Shown here: positions 1 through 10,726 of the stretch, piece by piece | Numbering within the stretch: position 1 is the first letter of the stretch | How the letters are laid out: each line of letters starts with the position of its first letter | Assembly (NCBI GenBank): GCA_019188255.1 | Contig: JAETXT010000012.1 | Coordinates: 1,302,001 to 1,366,000, forward strand | Direction of reading: 5' to 3' | Source of the DNA: Verticillium longisporum | Lineage: Eukaryota; Ascomycota; Sordariomycetes; Glomerellales; Plectosphaerellaceae | DNA length: 64,000 nt | Made by a program: the position numbers and the translations under genes | Notes under the pieces: generated by a model | The model's database searches: none | Seen by the model: the letters and a program-made list of their open reading frames with translations, nothing else | Told to the model about the DNA's origin: nothing

Positions 1-46
1 CGACAAGAAAGTACACCCACCGTCATCACATCCATCTCTCACAGTC

Positions 47-833
47 ATGTCGTCTCTCTGGAACACTTTTAGCGGACAAAAGTCCTCGCAGAAGGACGCG
101 GTCGCTACGTCCGCCCCGGCGCAACCGCCCTCGCAGCCCAGATCGACCCTCGAGCCTACGGCCTTCGACCCATCCCAAGGACAAGGCGTCGAGGCCTTCC
201 TCCAGAACTCCAGCTTCTCCGATCCCTCTCAACTACACCCTCTGTCCGGTCTCAACAAGGACACTCTCGAATACCTCTCCCTCGAAGACGCTGCCCTCTC
301 CGATGTCCCAGGCGGCCAGTCCGTCCTTCCTTCGCGCGGCTTCACAGATGATCTCTGCTACGGCGCTGGCGTCACATATCTCACCGCCCTCGGCCTCGGA
401 GGTGCTTGGGGCCTGCAGGAGGGTTTGAGGCGGTCCGTCAACCAGCCGCCCAAGCTGCGCCTGAACTCCGTCCTCAACGCCGTTACCCGCCGTGGTCCCT
501 TCCTCGGCAACTCCGCCGGTGTTGTCGCCATCACCTACAACTGCTTCAACGGCGCCATCGGGTACTTCAGGGGAAGCACGACGCCGCCAACACCATTGCC
601 GCTGGCGCGTTGAGCGGCATGCTCTTCAAGAGCACCCGGGGGCTCCGCCCCATGCTCATCTCTGGTGGTATCGTTGCTGGTGTCGCCGGTGCCTGGGCTG
701 TACGTGATTGTCCCCTCCTTCTCTCTCTTTCTACTCAGACCATGGAATGCTGACACTTGTGCAGGTTACCCGCAGGACCTTCTTCACGATCCCCGAGGTC
801 AACGAGCGCGAGCACGAGCACGCCACTCTGTAA
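47..833 (+). CDS. TIM23: Mitochondrial inner-membrane translocase subunit Tim23 (frame broken once)
   Basis: This is the channel-forming subunit of the TIM23 complex, which imports presequence proteins across the mitochondrial inner membrane. The N-terminal ~100 residues are hydrophilic and face the intermembrane space. The Tim17/22/23 membrane domain follows from about residue 110, with glycine-rich helices such as GLGGAWGLQEG, and ends in ISGGIVAGVAGAWAV. Exons are 47..699 and 765..833, with a GTACGT donor, a CTGAC branch site and a CAG acceptor. The second exon adds a TRRTFF... tail typical of fungal Tim23. At 570-573 the frame changes: four G's stand where five would keep the frame, and the conserved family sequence (KHDAANTIAAGALSG...) continues in the other frame. 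Allowing for that base the protein is 240 aa, the normal length. Tim23 is essential, so an assembly error is more likely than a pseudogene. The family call is very secure. Confidence 0.93.
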
Positions 834-1590
834 TAACAATGACGCAAACGCCTTACATCCCAATTTTCTTCTTTACCTTCTGATAATAGACCTTGAGATC
901 TGTGGCACGAGGTCTTTTTTCTTTCGAGACCCGCCGAGCGGAGTTGGAGCGAGCCTGAGCCGAGGCACGCCGTGCATGTTTGAGTAGCGGCAGACCGAAG
1001 AAAAAAAAGTGAAAGTCGCGGGGAAACAATTGGAGCTTTCCTACGACACGGTGTGGAGGGGGCCAGTTCACTTCACGGAGCATTGCGACGGAACGGATCT
1101 CTCTCCTCTTTGGGCACAAAGGGCCATGTGTGCCCGTGACATTTGTATACTATGGTAGAAGGCGGAAGAGCGCTAGAAGAACGCATCGGACGGTAACAGG
1201 CGTTCGGATCCTGCCGTGCAAGGCAGGACGGTCGAAATGACAGACTTTTGTTACCCCATCTGAAGTGAGTGTGTCTCGTGACAAGTGCATATTCTGGAAA
1301 GCTCGGTGGGTTGGGGTGCTTGCTCACATGGAAATAGATTCTCTTGTTGAAAGACTACACGGTAGCGCTTGTGACTGCCATCTGCCGTTGCAGACGAGCA
1401 TCGACCAAGAGGTGCACCTGGTCTGAGACGAGCTTGACGAGCTTGAATTCACATCCCACAGCCACTGACCCATGTTTTGGATGACCTCTTGTTCACTACG
1501 GCCAGGGCTTCACTCGCAGTCTCTACGATATCAATTTTGCCAGTCTCTCCCTCCTCAGTAGCACAGTTGATGGCAAAATTAAACTCCACC
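834..1590. other. Intergenic, no gene seen
   Basis: This is the TIM23 3' flank and the promoter side of the next locus. Short open frames occur on both strands, but none resembles a protein or shows exon-like structure. The ATG at 1570 is in frame with the one chosen at 1591 but has a weaker context. Confidence 0.6.
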
Positions 1591-2681
1591 ATGGCAAGCC
1601 CCGAGACACCAGTGCTTCGCACTACTGGAGCAGTTCACGACCAGTTCGACGACCTTGTCACTTATCTTTACTATCTCCGAGCCACACATAAGCGCTACGG
1701 TGGCACCGACTTTGGCAAGTTCATGCGCCACACTGGTCCCCAGGGGACCCCTTTACAACCTGATCTTCGTCCTCTGGAACCCCAATGCCGAGATACCGTC
1801 CTCGTACCGACTTGTTGAGAAGCGTACTTTGGCATGGATTATCAAAGTCCACGTTGCGCGGACTCACATGGAGGACGTCAGCTGGAAAATTGAAAATCTC
1901 TTCGATGAGGAGACTGAAATCCAATGCTTGGATGAGTGGAACGACTACCACAAATGTATCTTCCCTAGCGAGGTCAGGTTCCTGCACCACCTTCCTCCGA
2001 TGGTCGCAGTGTTCGATCGGGAGGACAAGATCAGGGCATTTCGGCAGAAAGCTCGGATTCCCGAGAAGGTACGGCTCATCACCCTCGCAATGCTGTTCAG
2101 TTGCTAACGATTTCTAGGCCAAGCTGGCCGCACGCTGGAGAATCCAAAACAAAATCGCCATACCTACCTCCGAGTCCTGGGTTCACAGAGCCATTGACGG
2201 TACCGACACCATGCACATCCGAAAGCATCCCCACAATCATGCATCTCTACTCAAAGTCAATTCTATCACGAACACGTTATTGAAACATCACCAGCCCGAC
2301 AGCCCAAGAGTCATGCTTTCCGCAGACATCTCGGGGTACGGTTGGGGACGATGAACCACATCATCAAAATCGTTGCCGAGCAGACACAGCAGGAGGCCAT
2401 CGAGCTCATAGTCTCTAAAAGAGAATTGCTCGAGACACAACCGTGTCGGGAGAAATCTGGCCTTGGCCGAGGAAATACGATGCCGGAATGAGTGAATGCT
2501 TGCCCCTCATTTCTTTTATGCCTCGCAATGCTCCATTTTGGAAAACAAGGACGTGAGAAGACGGTTGAATGAACAAATTGAACTCTGGGCTTGGGGGAGC
2601 CACGCCACAGCCATTGCGATTCACGATGGGCGGTGCCAAATAGAGGGGCAGCTGTGCGTACAGACCAACTGTATCATATGA
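1591..2681 (+). pseudogene. Uncharacterised protein gene interrupted by four homopolymer frame changes
   Basis: I do not recognise this protein. The start at 1591 has a good context (CTCCACCATGG). One intron is clear, 2069..2117, with a CTAAC branch site. The coding signal changes frame at runs 1738-1741 (CCCC, one base too many), 2344-2347 (GGGG, one too few), 2417-2420 (AAAA, one too few) and 2540-2541 (GG, one too few). With these allowed, one product of about 347 aa runs to the TGA at 2679. It is rich in charged and aromatic residues, includes DEWNDYHKCIFPSEVRFL in the middle and ends near ELWAWGSHATAIAIHDG. There is no signal peptide, membrane segment or known domain. It may be a lineage-specific gene with sequencing errors or a decaying gene. 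The homopolymer pattern shared with its neighbours favours errors. Confidence 0.5.
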
Positions 2682-3141
2682 ATCAATTCTTGGCAAGGAT
2701 GGAATCTACATCATCCCTTGAAGCCAAGACCTTCTTGTGCGCACGGCTTAGAATTGTAGAATGAGTGTCGTGAAGGCTCATCATCCTCATCGCCAGATGA
2801 GTTCTGGGGGGTTCGAAATACTCAGAGTTGGGCGTAGAATATCAAGTACCAAGCTAAGCTCGATAAACGGCAAAGGGTGTAGCATACCGGAAAGAATACT
2901 GACCTGATGCCTCGCGATAGGGCAGCTCCCCTCCCATGTTTATGCTTCAGTCTGCTCAGCCACACACCAGCGCAGCCACCCGCACGAGCGAACTTGCCCA
3001 ACCTTGAGCACCTACCCTTCCTCCTTGAAATCATCCCCTCTCAACAGCTTTGTGCTCTTTTCGGCAAATATCGTGATAACGTCTGATTAGATAAATCGAT
3101 TTGGACTCGCCAAAGGTCTGCACAGCAACAGAGCAACCAGC
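2682..3141. other. Intergenic, no gene seen
   Basis: Downstream flank of the broken locus. An antisense frame at 2822-3034 has no recognisable content. The stretch 3030-3140 could be the leader of the short frame at 3142. Confidence 0.5.
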
Positions 3142-3360
3142 ATGTGCTTCAAGTTCACAGACATTGCGTACGAGGAAGAAGAGGCGCCCCCACGGCAATG
3201 GCGATACGTGCTAGAGAATGGCCGCTACGTGCTCAGACGTGTAGGTGAATGTGTTTTTCTCTTTTTTGTCACACGAGCGCCCCTTGGAGTCTCTTGCTCG
3301 ATCGAGTCTGTGCCCTCTGCTGTATGGTGGGTTCAAGTGAACATCGGCGGCAACGTCTGA
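3142..3360 (+). CDS. Possible small protein or first exon of a larger gene
   Basis: The frame opens MCFKFTDIAYEEEEAPPRQW and reads coherently for about 33 residues, up to the arginines encoded at 3235-3240. A GTAGGT donor-like site follows directly at 3241. Beyond it the translation is composition-like noise (VFLFFVTRAPLG). This looks more like a short first exon than a complete 72-aa protein, but I could not find a convincing second exon before 3885. It could also be an upstream ORF in the leader of the next gene. The function is unknown and the call is weak. Confidence 0.3.
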   Translation: MCFKFTDIAYEEEEAPPRQWRYVLENGRYVLRRVGECVFLFFVTRAPLGVSCSIESVPSAVWWVQVNIGGNV

Positions 3361-3884
3361 GCAGTGAGGGGATGCCGGAAGGCTTTGGCTCGTGGGCCTG
3401 GCCTACCTAGGGTATCTTTCCTGCAAGCTCTGTTGATGGACATAAGGAGAAAGGCTGCTTTTGTTTTTGCATCTCATCAACTTGAGTTGACTTCACGGGC
3501 TGCTCTCCTCGCCTTTGAGTGGAGTCTTTGAACACTGTAGCCAGGACTGTGGCAGTTGCTGCGGACTGGGCTGGCTTAGGCCTCAGGACCTCCTCTCATG
3601 TTGTGAATGTGGCATCTGCTTTGCGGGCACAAACTGGTACTTTGTCGGGGCGATTCGGGGCGACGTCAAGGTAGCTCGACAGGCTCCGATCTTGAAGCCG
3701 CCTTTATCTTGGTTCCAGCAGCAGGGTCTCCACGAGATAATCCAAAAGAAACAAACGAATTTCAGAGAGTCTCTTGTTGAGACTGTTTTGCTTCCAACAC
3801 CACCACGTGACATCGCCTTCTTGTCACGCACCTCAAAACCAAGAAGCCTCGCACCACCATATCAGACTGGACACAGAAGGCCGG
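3361..3884. other. Intergenic or 5' leader, no gene assigned
   Basis: The frame that feeds into the gene starting at 3885 is open upstream but has no good start, so this is probably its leader. A TACCTAGGGTA-type motif lies near 3403-3414. Confidence 0.45.
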
Positions 3885-5297
3885 ATGACTACAACGCGCA
3901 CAGCTTCCGCCATGACCAGAACTACCGAGCCTTCCAAGAAGAAGGAGGGAGCCTATCACCAGGTTCACTTTTCGGACGAGGAAGATGAGGCCCGTGCTTC
4001 TGGCTCTGCTTCTCTGAGCAACGGCAAGCAGAAGCAGAAGGAGAAGGAGCGTGAAAAAGACGCTCCTTCCTCGTCTGGAAGCGAGAACACCGACGAAAAG
4101 CATAAAAGCGGCCGTGACCGCGTCGGCAACCGAAACACCAACACCAACAAAACTTATCGTCCTGCTCCCATCATCGGCGCCAACCCTACGCACGGCGTCA
4201 GCTACGGAACACACTTCTCGACCAACCCTGGCCGCTCAGTTGGTCCTGCTGGCTATACCAACTTCTCTGCCAACCTCAAGAACCCCGGCAGCAACCAGCT
4301 TCCGACCATCAATCAGATTCCGCTCAACACCAACCCCACCCACATCATCCTCGACCCAGCCATGGCCGATTACCAGTTTGGCGGTCCTCGCCCTGGTGGC
4401 CCCAGCTACCAGCCCCCGTTCCTGACACGACCTATGGACCCATGACCCATGTCTACCGCCCTCGGTTTGACAACGGTGCCTACTTTGTCCACGGTCAGAA
4501 TGTCTGTAACGATCCTTCTTTCTTCGTTCCCCGCACTGTTTACCCGCCTACTGGCTATCTGGTCGATCATCCCATCCTTCCCAACAACAGCCCCGCCTAC
4601 TATCATTACTATGCAAGTCGTCCCATGTAGAGTCTGATGTTCCTGCCAAGTGGTTGAGAGAAATCAGCTCGATGCCTGGTCTTCATTTTTGTCTTGATCC
4701 GATATGGGCTTTTTCTGACATATCTTCTTTACAGCAGCAGCCCGGCAACGTTACCTATGTTGGAACCCAGATGGGCATTCATCCCTCCATGGTCGTCCCC
4801 GTCCAGCCTGGCATGATGCAGCCTAGCATGCCCCATAACCCCGGCATGGTCCCCCAGCACATGGTCATGAATGCTCCCATGGTTCAGCCCGGCATGCCTG
4901 GCTACCCCGTCATGGGTAACGGCATGGTGATGGGTCCTCCTCACGCAGCCATGGGCTTTGGCGGTGTTGTTGGTGGCGGTGGCGGCCCCCTGGTGCCCCT
5001 CCTCCTAGCGTGCTGATCGCAGGTAACAACCCTCTTCATCTTCCTCCTGACGTTTCTGGCGTCGGTCGTACATCTGGCGAGGTGGCTCTGGAGAACGCTC
5101 AGTTCGCTTACGCCAACGGCCTCTATGAGCCGCAGGACTTTAAGCCTGCCGATGACGACCCCTCGCGCTACTACCCGGTTCGTGAGGTGGATGGTAACTG
5201 GACCCAGCGCAACCGGTATACTATTGACAACCTTGGCGATTGCCGCTGGTACGTCTCTGAGGGCGGCTATTTTTATGCCGTCCGTCTTCCCAACTAG
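3885..5297 (+). CDS. Proline/glycine-rich uncharacterised fungal protein (frame broken twice)
   Basis: The product begins MTTTRTASAMTRTTEPSKKK; a second in-frame ATG lies at 3912. The first ~90 residues are charged and probably disordered. The middle is Asn/Pro/Gly-rich, followed by a Met/Pro/Gly-rich stretch (PGMMQPSMPHNPGMVPQHM). The conserved-looking C-terminus contains SRYYPVREVDGNWTQRNR and ends in FYAVRLPN. The exons are 3885..4612 and 4735..5297. The only intron that keeps the frame is a GC-AG intron (GCAAGT donor, CTGAC branch site, TTTACAG acceptor). The frame slips at 4431-4432 (CC, three needed) and at 4986-4990 (five C's, six needed). With both allowed the total is exactly 430 codons. 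I know related C-termini only as hypothetical proteins of Sordariomycetes. No enzymatic motif is visible. Confidence 0.6.
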
Positions 5298-6135
5298 GAA
5301 CCGATTCTACATAGCATAAGTACGTCTTTGGTTCTTCGATTTCAGCCGTCTGCTGACACTGCTCCAGTTGGGCTAGGCATCCGTGGCTGATGCAAGGTTT
5401 GGCTTTACACCCTAAGGTATGTTTTTCCACAATGATACTTTCAGAGTTCAACTTTTGCAACTGTGATCTACGCTGACACGGTATCGAAAACAGGAATCAG
5501 GTTTTGCTTTCACCTTGGTTTCCTCGTGCGCTGGAGAGCGCGACTGCACAGTTCTTTGGTGTGATTCCAACCACAGACATGTTCGTTTGCTTGTCAGCCA
5601 TACTTGATGATCAGACCTGACTGGCACCTCAGAGCAGATGCCAGAGGGCCACTGCTCCATCCTCGACTTGCAGATCAGCATTGACTCGCCAGTCGGAAGG
5701 TGAATGGGTTCTGGGTAGGGTTTGGAACATGCTCGATACGAATGAATGATGATTCAAGGATGCAGGCCAGAATGAGATTGACAGAAAATTCACGAAGATA
5801 TCCCGTGAGAACGTTTTGTGTCCCGAAATGCTCGTTGGTGACGAAGCTTGTGAAGGTGACGTTGAAATGAGGTTTCGTTTGAGGCTCAAGGTTTGGCGGG
5901 GTGGATCGCTAGACCTCGGTAAGTTGGACCCCACCATCTCCGATCATCAACGCCATCGATCAGACCACCATCCTTACTCCATCTCATCTTTTTGATTGAG
6001 GTACTTATCATCAGAGTGGGAATTCTTTTTCCGTCAAGGTAGCTTTCATTACAAGATTGTCTGCCCAAAGCCGCAGACCACAGCCATATCATCCAACCCT
6101 TCACAATTACCAAGTCCCCAAGTCCAACAGCCAGG
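5298..6135. other. Intergenic, no gene seen
   Basis: 3' flank of the preceding gene and promoter of the dephospho-CoA kinase gene. Minus-strand frames at 5448-5681, 5629-5937 and 5886-6176 overlap each other and show no domain or splice logic. Confidence 0.6.
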
Positions 6136-6959
6136 ATGCTCTTCATTGGCCTTACGGGCTCCATCGCCACGGGCAAATCGACCGTGTCCTCGATTCTCTC
6201 CCAACCTCCTTACTCTATCCCTATCATCGATGCCGACCTCCTCGCTCGTGAGGTCGTCGAGCCTGGCACGAGCGGCTACGCCGCCATTGTTTCGCACTTT
6301 GCCTCTTCGACACCAGATCTTCTCGTCCCAGCCTCAGAGACCATGCCGGCGCGTGGACCAGACGGCAAGGGTAGTCCCCTTATTCGACCAGCCCTCGGCC
6401 GCCGCCTCTTCGGCGACACCCCTGTGCGGCGCGCCGACGGCGCGGTGCTCATCGGGATCGTGCGCCCCGCCGGGCGATGGGCCATGTACCGCGCCATTCT
6501 GCGCTGCTACCTGCGCGGGAACTGGGCCGTCGTGCTCGACGTGCCGCTGCTCTTCGAGGCGGGGATGGACCGCATGTGCGGCATCGTCACCGTCGTGGCG
6601 GTGCGGGACCCGGAGGTGCAGATGGCTAGGCTGAGAGCGCGAGACGCGCATCTAAGCGAGGAGGACGCAAGAAACAGAGTCATCAGCCAGGGCGACGTCG
6701 GGAGAAGGCGAGGCGGTGCGAGGCGAGGGGCGAAGGGAAGGGGCTGGTGCTCTGGAATGACGGGTCAAGGGAGGAGCTGGAGAAGCAGATCGGCGAAGCC
6801 ATCGAGGGAATCAAGGCGAAATCACCCGGGTGGTGGAACTTGCTGCTTCTCGGGGCGCCACCCCTGGCGATCCTCGCCGGGTTGTTCAGGTACTGGCAGA
6901 ATGGGCGCATCAATAAGCGGTGGCATGAGCAGGAGCTGGCAGAGAGGGCGAAGCTGTGA
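6136..6959 (+). CDS. CAB5: Dephospho-CoA kinase (frame broken once)
   Basis: This enzyme phosphorylates the 3'-OH of dephospho-CoA with ATP, the last step of coenzyme A synthesis. The P-loop is GLTGSIATGKST at residues 5-16. It is followed by the substrate motif DADLLAREVVEPG and the core VVLDVPLLFEAGMDR. A C-terminal hydrophobic segment (NLLLLGAPPLAILAGLF) near residues 236-252 is usual in fungal members and suggests membrane attachment. At about 6699 the frame slips: GACGTC is followed directly by GGGAG where one more base is needed, and the family sequence continues as EKARRCEARGEGKG in the new frame to the stop at 6957. Allowing for that base gives 274 aa. The gene has no intron. It should be essential, so the break is probably an error in the sequence. 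Confidence 0.9.
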
Positions 6960-7549
6960 ACGAGAAGCTCGTGACATAATTGGAGGTCTTGGTCATTTGA
7001 GCGCAGCGGTTACATTCAATCGGGAGGCCTATTCTTTTTCGTCGTTCTCTTTATCACAATCGTATTCAGTATTGGCGCGTGTTTTCCAATGCAGCTGCCT
7101 GACCTTTACGAGAGCTAGTGGCAGCTCGCGGGCGGACGAATCTGTTCCTTCCTGCACTCGATGCCAGGATTACGTGCCTGCTTTCTCGGATTCTGGAATG
7201 AGACGTCATCTGTGGACAGCTATCCAAAAGCCCTGGCATTCGGATTTCTTACTCTTTCGCAACACCAGCCCGACACTGAAGCTGTGGATTGCACCTTCAA
7301 CGTGCCGACAAAATCATGAGAAGCGTTGCATCACATTAATTCAGGTAAATTCCGAAAAACGTGGCCAAACCCGCTAGGAATACACTCAGCGCATCTCTTT
7401 GAGATTCTCCCTGGGATCCCTCGCGCTTGGCTGATACATACAATTTAGGATTCACGGTTTGCCATCCGGCACTGGGAGCGACAAATTCGGGGACCCTCGA
7501 TCTACAGCATCTTTATCCATCTACACCAAGCTGCCGAAATACTCTGACC
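6960..7549. other. Intergenic, no gene seen
   Basis: The old frame of the kinase ORF runs open to 7377 only because of the slip at 6699. Nothing in it resembles the enzyme. The rest is probable promoter of the next gene. Confidence 0.6.
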
Positions 7550-10065
7550 ATGGTCAAGAAGCAGAGAACGCCTACTCTTTGCGAGTGGGCCCTGGGCTTC
7601 ACCGTTGAGGAGATACACGCCCAGCAGCAGCGTCGTCGACAGAAGCAAGCGGGCCGCAGCAGCCAGGAGCGCTTCCGGGTTGAAATCTCCACCGACGACG
7701 AGTCCGAGGAAGACACGCTCAAGATTACGTACCCGCGTTCTAGTGGCGCCAAAAAGACCGATACGATGGTGAAGAAGGTCCGGTTCGAGAAGGGGCCCGC
7801 CAAGTCCGCCATCAAGAAGGGATCCGACTCGGAAGCCTCCGATGCTGAAGGATCCAGATCTAAGAGTAAGACGACTGAGGATTCTGTTAAGAGCTCTGAC
7901 TCGTCCAAGTCTTCTAAGAAGACGTCTGGTGATAAGTCAGCCGACGAGGCTTTAGGTGAGCTATTTCTAAGCAACCTGCTTCATCGTGATGTTTCTGGCA
8001 GAGAACACCGCAGATACTGATACCACCCTAGCCAAGAACAGGAAGACCAAAAAAAGAGCCAATTTGGCCAAAGGAGACGACTCATCTGGCTCCGATGAAG
8101 AGACGCTGAAAAATAAGAAAAAGCAGAACGGGAAGAAGGACAAGTCCAATTCTGCCGTTGCTGACGAGTCGTCCGACTCGGAGAACGCGGAACCCGACAA
8201 GAAGAAGCACGATAAGAGGCAAGCCGACAGAAAGAATAAACATTCGAAAAAAATAGCGGGTGGGGAAGACGATGCAAGCGATGAGAACTCTGACAGCGAA
8301 GATGTGTCCCAGAAGAAAAAGATAAAGAAGAAGGGTGAAAAGTCCGACAAGGACCCCAAGACCAAGGACCAGAAGGACAAGGCTGTCGTCAAGGATAACA
8401 ATGTCGGACCGATGAGCAAGAAAGATCGGAAGGCCAAGGAGAGAAAGAAGAACGGGCCTTCATCCGTGGCTTCAAGCTTCGAAAAGCTGCGGCCCGAAGG
8501 CTTTCCCCAGCCGCATCCACGACTACCCAACCTCATCATGCCAATTCGCGCCGAGGTCCTGCAGGTCGAGCACACCATCGAGGGAGCCGAAGATCCTCGA
8601 CCGAATGCCTACCATAGCGGCGAGCATGGCATTGTGCGTGTCTATCATGGTCCTGCTTATGGCAATCCATACGGCATGTTATACCCGCGGAGAGACCTCA
8701 CGAAAGCGAACTTGCCAGCCGGTATGCCGCATCCTGCGAGCAACCCCTGGCAACAAGGGTTTCACCAACCCTCTAACCCAGGAGACATGCAATTCAGCAG
8801 TCAAGCCCCTTGGAACTCTTTCCCACTTAACTCACGGCCTGGCGACCCACAGCCCCCTTTCGGCCCTGACGGTGTCCGAGCAGCTCCTGCCCCAACTCCT
8901 TGGGTCCAGGATACGTTTGCGGGTAGGAGGGGGTCTCATGGGTCCATAAAGCATATGTCGCCGCCCTTCATGTCCGGTGCGCTGAATGGCGGCATCCCCT
9001 CGATGACGGCCGGGGACAAGGACAGAGCTTGGGACACCAAAACTGGACCGCCGGTTAGCGCTAAGCAGGTGGGTCTCTAGCAGAAGTGTTTCCATCTTAT
9101 CGAAGTGTCCTAACAGCTTGCAGGTATCCCCTTCACTTCCTATAAACATCAACATGTACTCGTATGCGGCTCGACCTGATCCATGGACCAAGGAGGGCCG
9201 GGAGAGGTACGCAAATCTGGGCAAAGGCCCAGGGAAGTCCAAGAGCGACATTCCCCCTGGCACCAAGGACTACTGGGACGGGAGCTTACAAAATAACATG
9301 GGCCCTGCTATGTATAATCGCGATGAGGCTCGCCAAGGAAGTACAAACGGCAGCAATAACAGCAACGACCGCTCGAGGGCAAAGCATCAGGACCTATCTT
9401 GGGGCCCTCCGCACATGAAAGCCTCTGCAGACAGGAACGGCCAGGGCAAACCTAATTGGAAGCAGACTGATGGAAATAATGATATCCGTAATGGAAGCCA
9501 GAACGGATCCAACAGAGCCACATGGACTGCGAACAACGATTCATCCTGGGCTGGCGCGAATGGGGGAGAGTGGGCTGCCACCAGCAATGGTAACGGTAAC
9601 GGAAATGGCAGTAATTGGAACCCCAACTGGGACAATAACACCAACAAGCACTGGACTACTAGTTCCAACAATTCCAAGGGCTCAAAGACATCGAATCGCA
9701 GCGCGGCGAAACCGCGGGCTGACGACTGGTGTGATTCGAGCAACAACGTCGGCTTCAGCAGCGGCAATTCGAACAAGTCGGGTGGCTCTGGGGGTTCGAA
9801 GAAGTCCAGCAAATCGCAGAAATCGACTGCGGCTGCTGAAGATTGGACTAACAATGCCGGCCCAGTTGGTGCACCTGGAGATGCTGCTGGTTCTGGCTGC
9901 GCCTGGGGCCCGACAGACGACTGGAGCAGGGGCAACACTGGCGGTGACGACCCTTCGAGCAAGATGCCGGGAGCCTGGGATTCAACGCCCAATAAGGAGC
10001 AGAACGGTGGCTTCCCTTGGGGCGATACCACGGCGGCGCAAGCCGTCCCGGACACGCAGTGGTAG
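7550..10065 (+). CDS. Large low-complexity protein with a tryptophan-rich (GW/WG-like) C-terminus
   Basis: The ATG at 7550 (CTGACCATGG) opens MVKKQRTPTLCEWALGFTVEEIHAQQQ, the only ordered-looking part. Residues ~50-290 are Lys/Ser/Glu/Asp-rich and disordered, with many SDSE-type acidic serine patches suited to CK2. A short globular-looking stretch follows (VLQVEHTIEGAEDPRPNAYH). The last ~400 residues are Asn/Gly/Ser-rich and carry about 21 tryptophans in small or acidic contexts, such as SSWAG, GEWAA, DDWCD, CAWGP and FPWGD. Exons are 7550..7955, 8032..9068 and 9124..10065. The first intron could instead end at 8001. I prefer 8031 because it follows a CTGAT branch site. The product is about 794 aa. 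There is no catalytic motif and the function is unknown. The C-terminus resembles an Argonaute-hook platform only by composition. Confidence 0.7.
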
Positions 10066-10726
10066 TTGGCTGCGAGTCGTCAAGGGCGATACCAGGCGCG
10101 ACGTCCCATCAGGTGGTGATCGTTTTTCTTTTGCCCATGGTCTTATTTCCTTGTACAGCACCCACGCTTCCATTGAGGTTTTTTGAACTGCATTGCGTAT
10201 TTGCGGCTTTATCACGGCGTTACTTGGCATTGTTAGACGCGCACTAGTCAGGACAGCAGTGTTCTTGGGAGGCAACAAAATCACCGTGTGGTGACGGTAT
10301 CACATTGCGGCGAGGCATTCGAGGAGAGTCATGGACGGAACGGCGAGAGGCACGGAGAAAAGGTTTCAGAAGGCTGCTGATTGGGCATGCCATGTATCTC
10401 AACGGCGCATGACATTATTATATTGCGCGTCACGTCTCCATGAGCAAGGTCATGCCAACCTGGTGGCCCATGCGAGAAACCAGGGGCACACTTCATGGCA
10501 GCATCAACCCTACAAGCAATCAAAAGCAAGCTCACAGAGAAGCAATGATAATAGTGATGAGATTGTAGAAGCGTATATTGTCAATCTAAGCTACGCCGCT
10601 CCAATCTCTTCCACATAAAACTGAGCGGAGTCGCAGCTACAACGCCGAGGCCAAAATCCTCGTGTGGTACGGGACCAGGTATCAAGGCAAAAGTTCTCAA
10701 ACGCCGAGAGACATACAGTCGTACAT
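10066..10726. other. Convergent 3' flanks, no gene seen
   Basis: Lies between the stop of the plus-strand low-complexity gene and the stop of the minus-strand eIF5 gene, so it holds both 3' UTRs. No open frame here looks like a gene. Confidence 0.6.

Noticed and set aside
9387..10055. 222-codon minus-strand frame
   Set aside because: Antisense shadow of the Asn/Ser-rich exon of the low-complexity gene.
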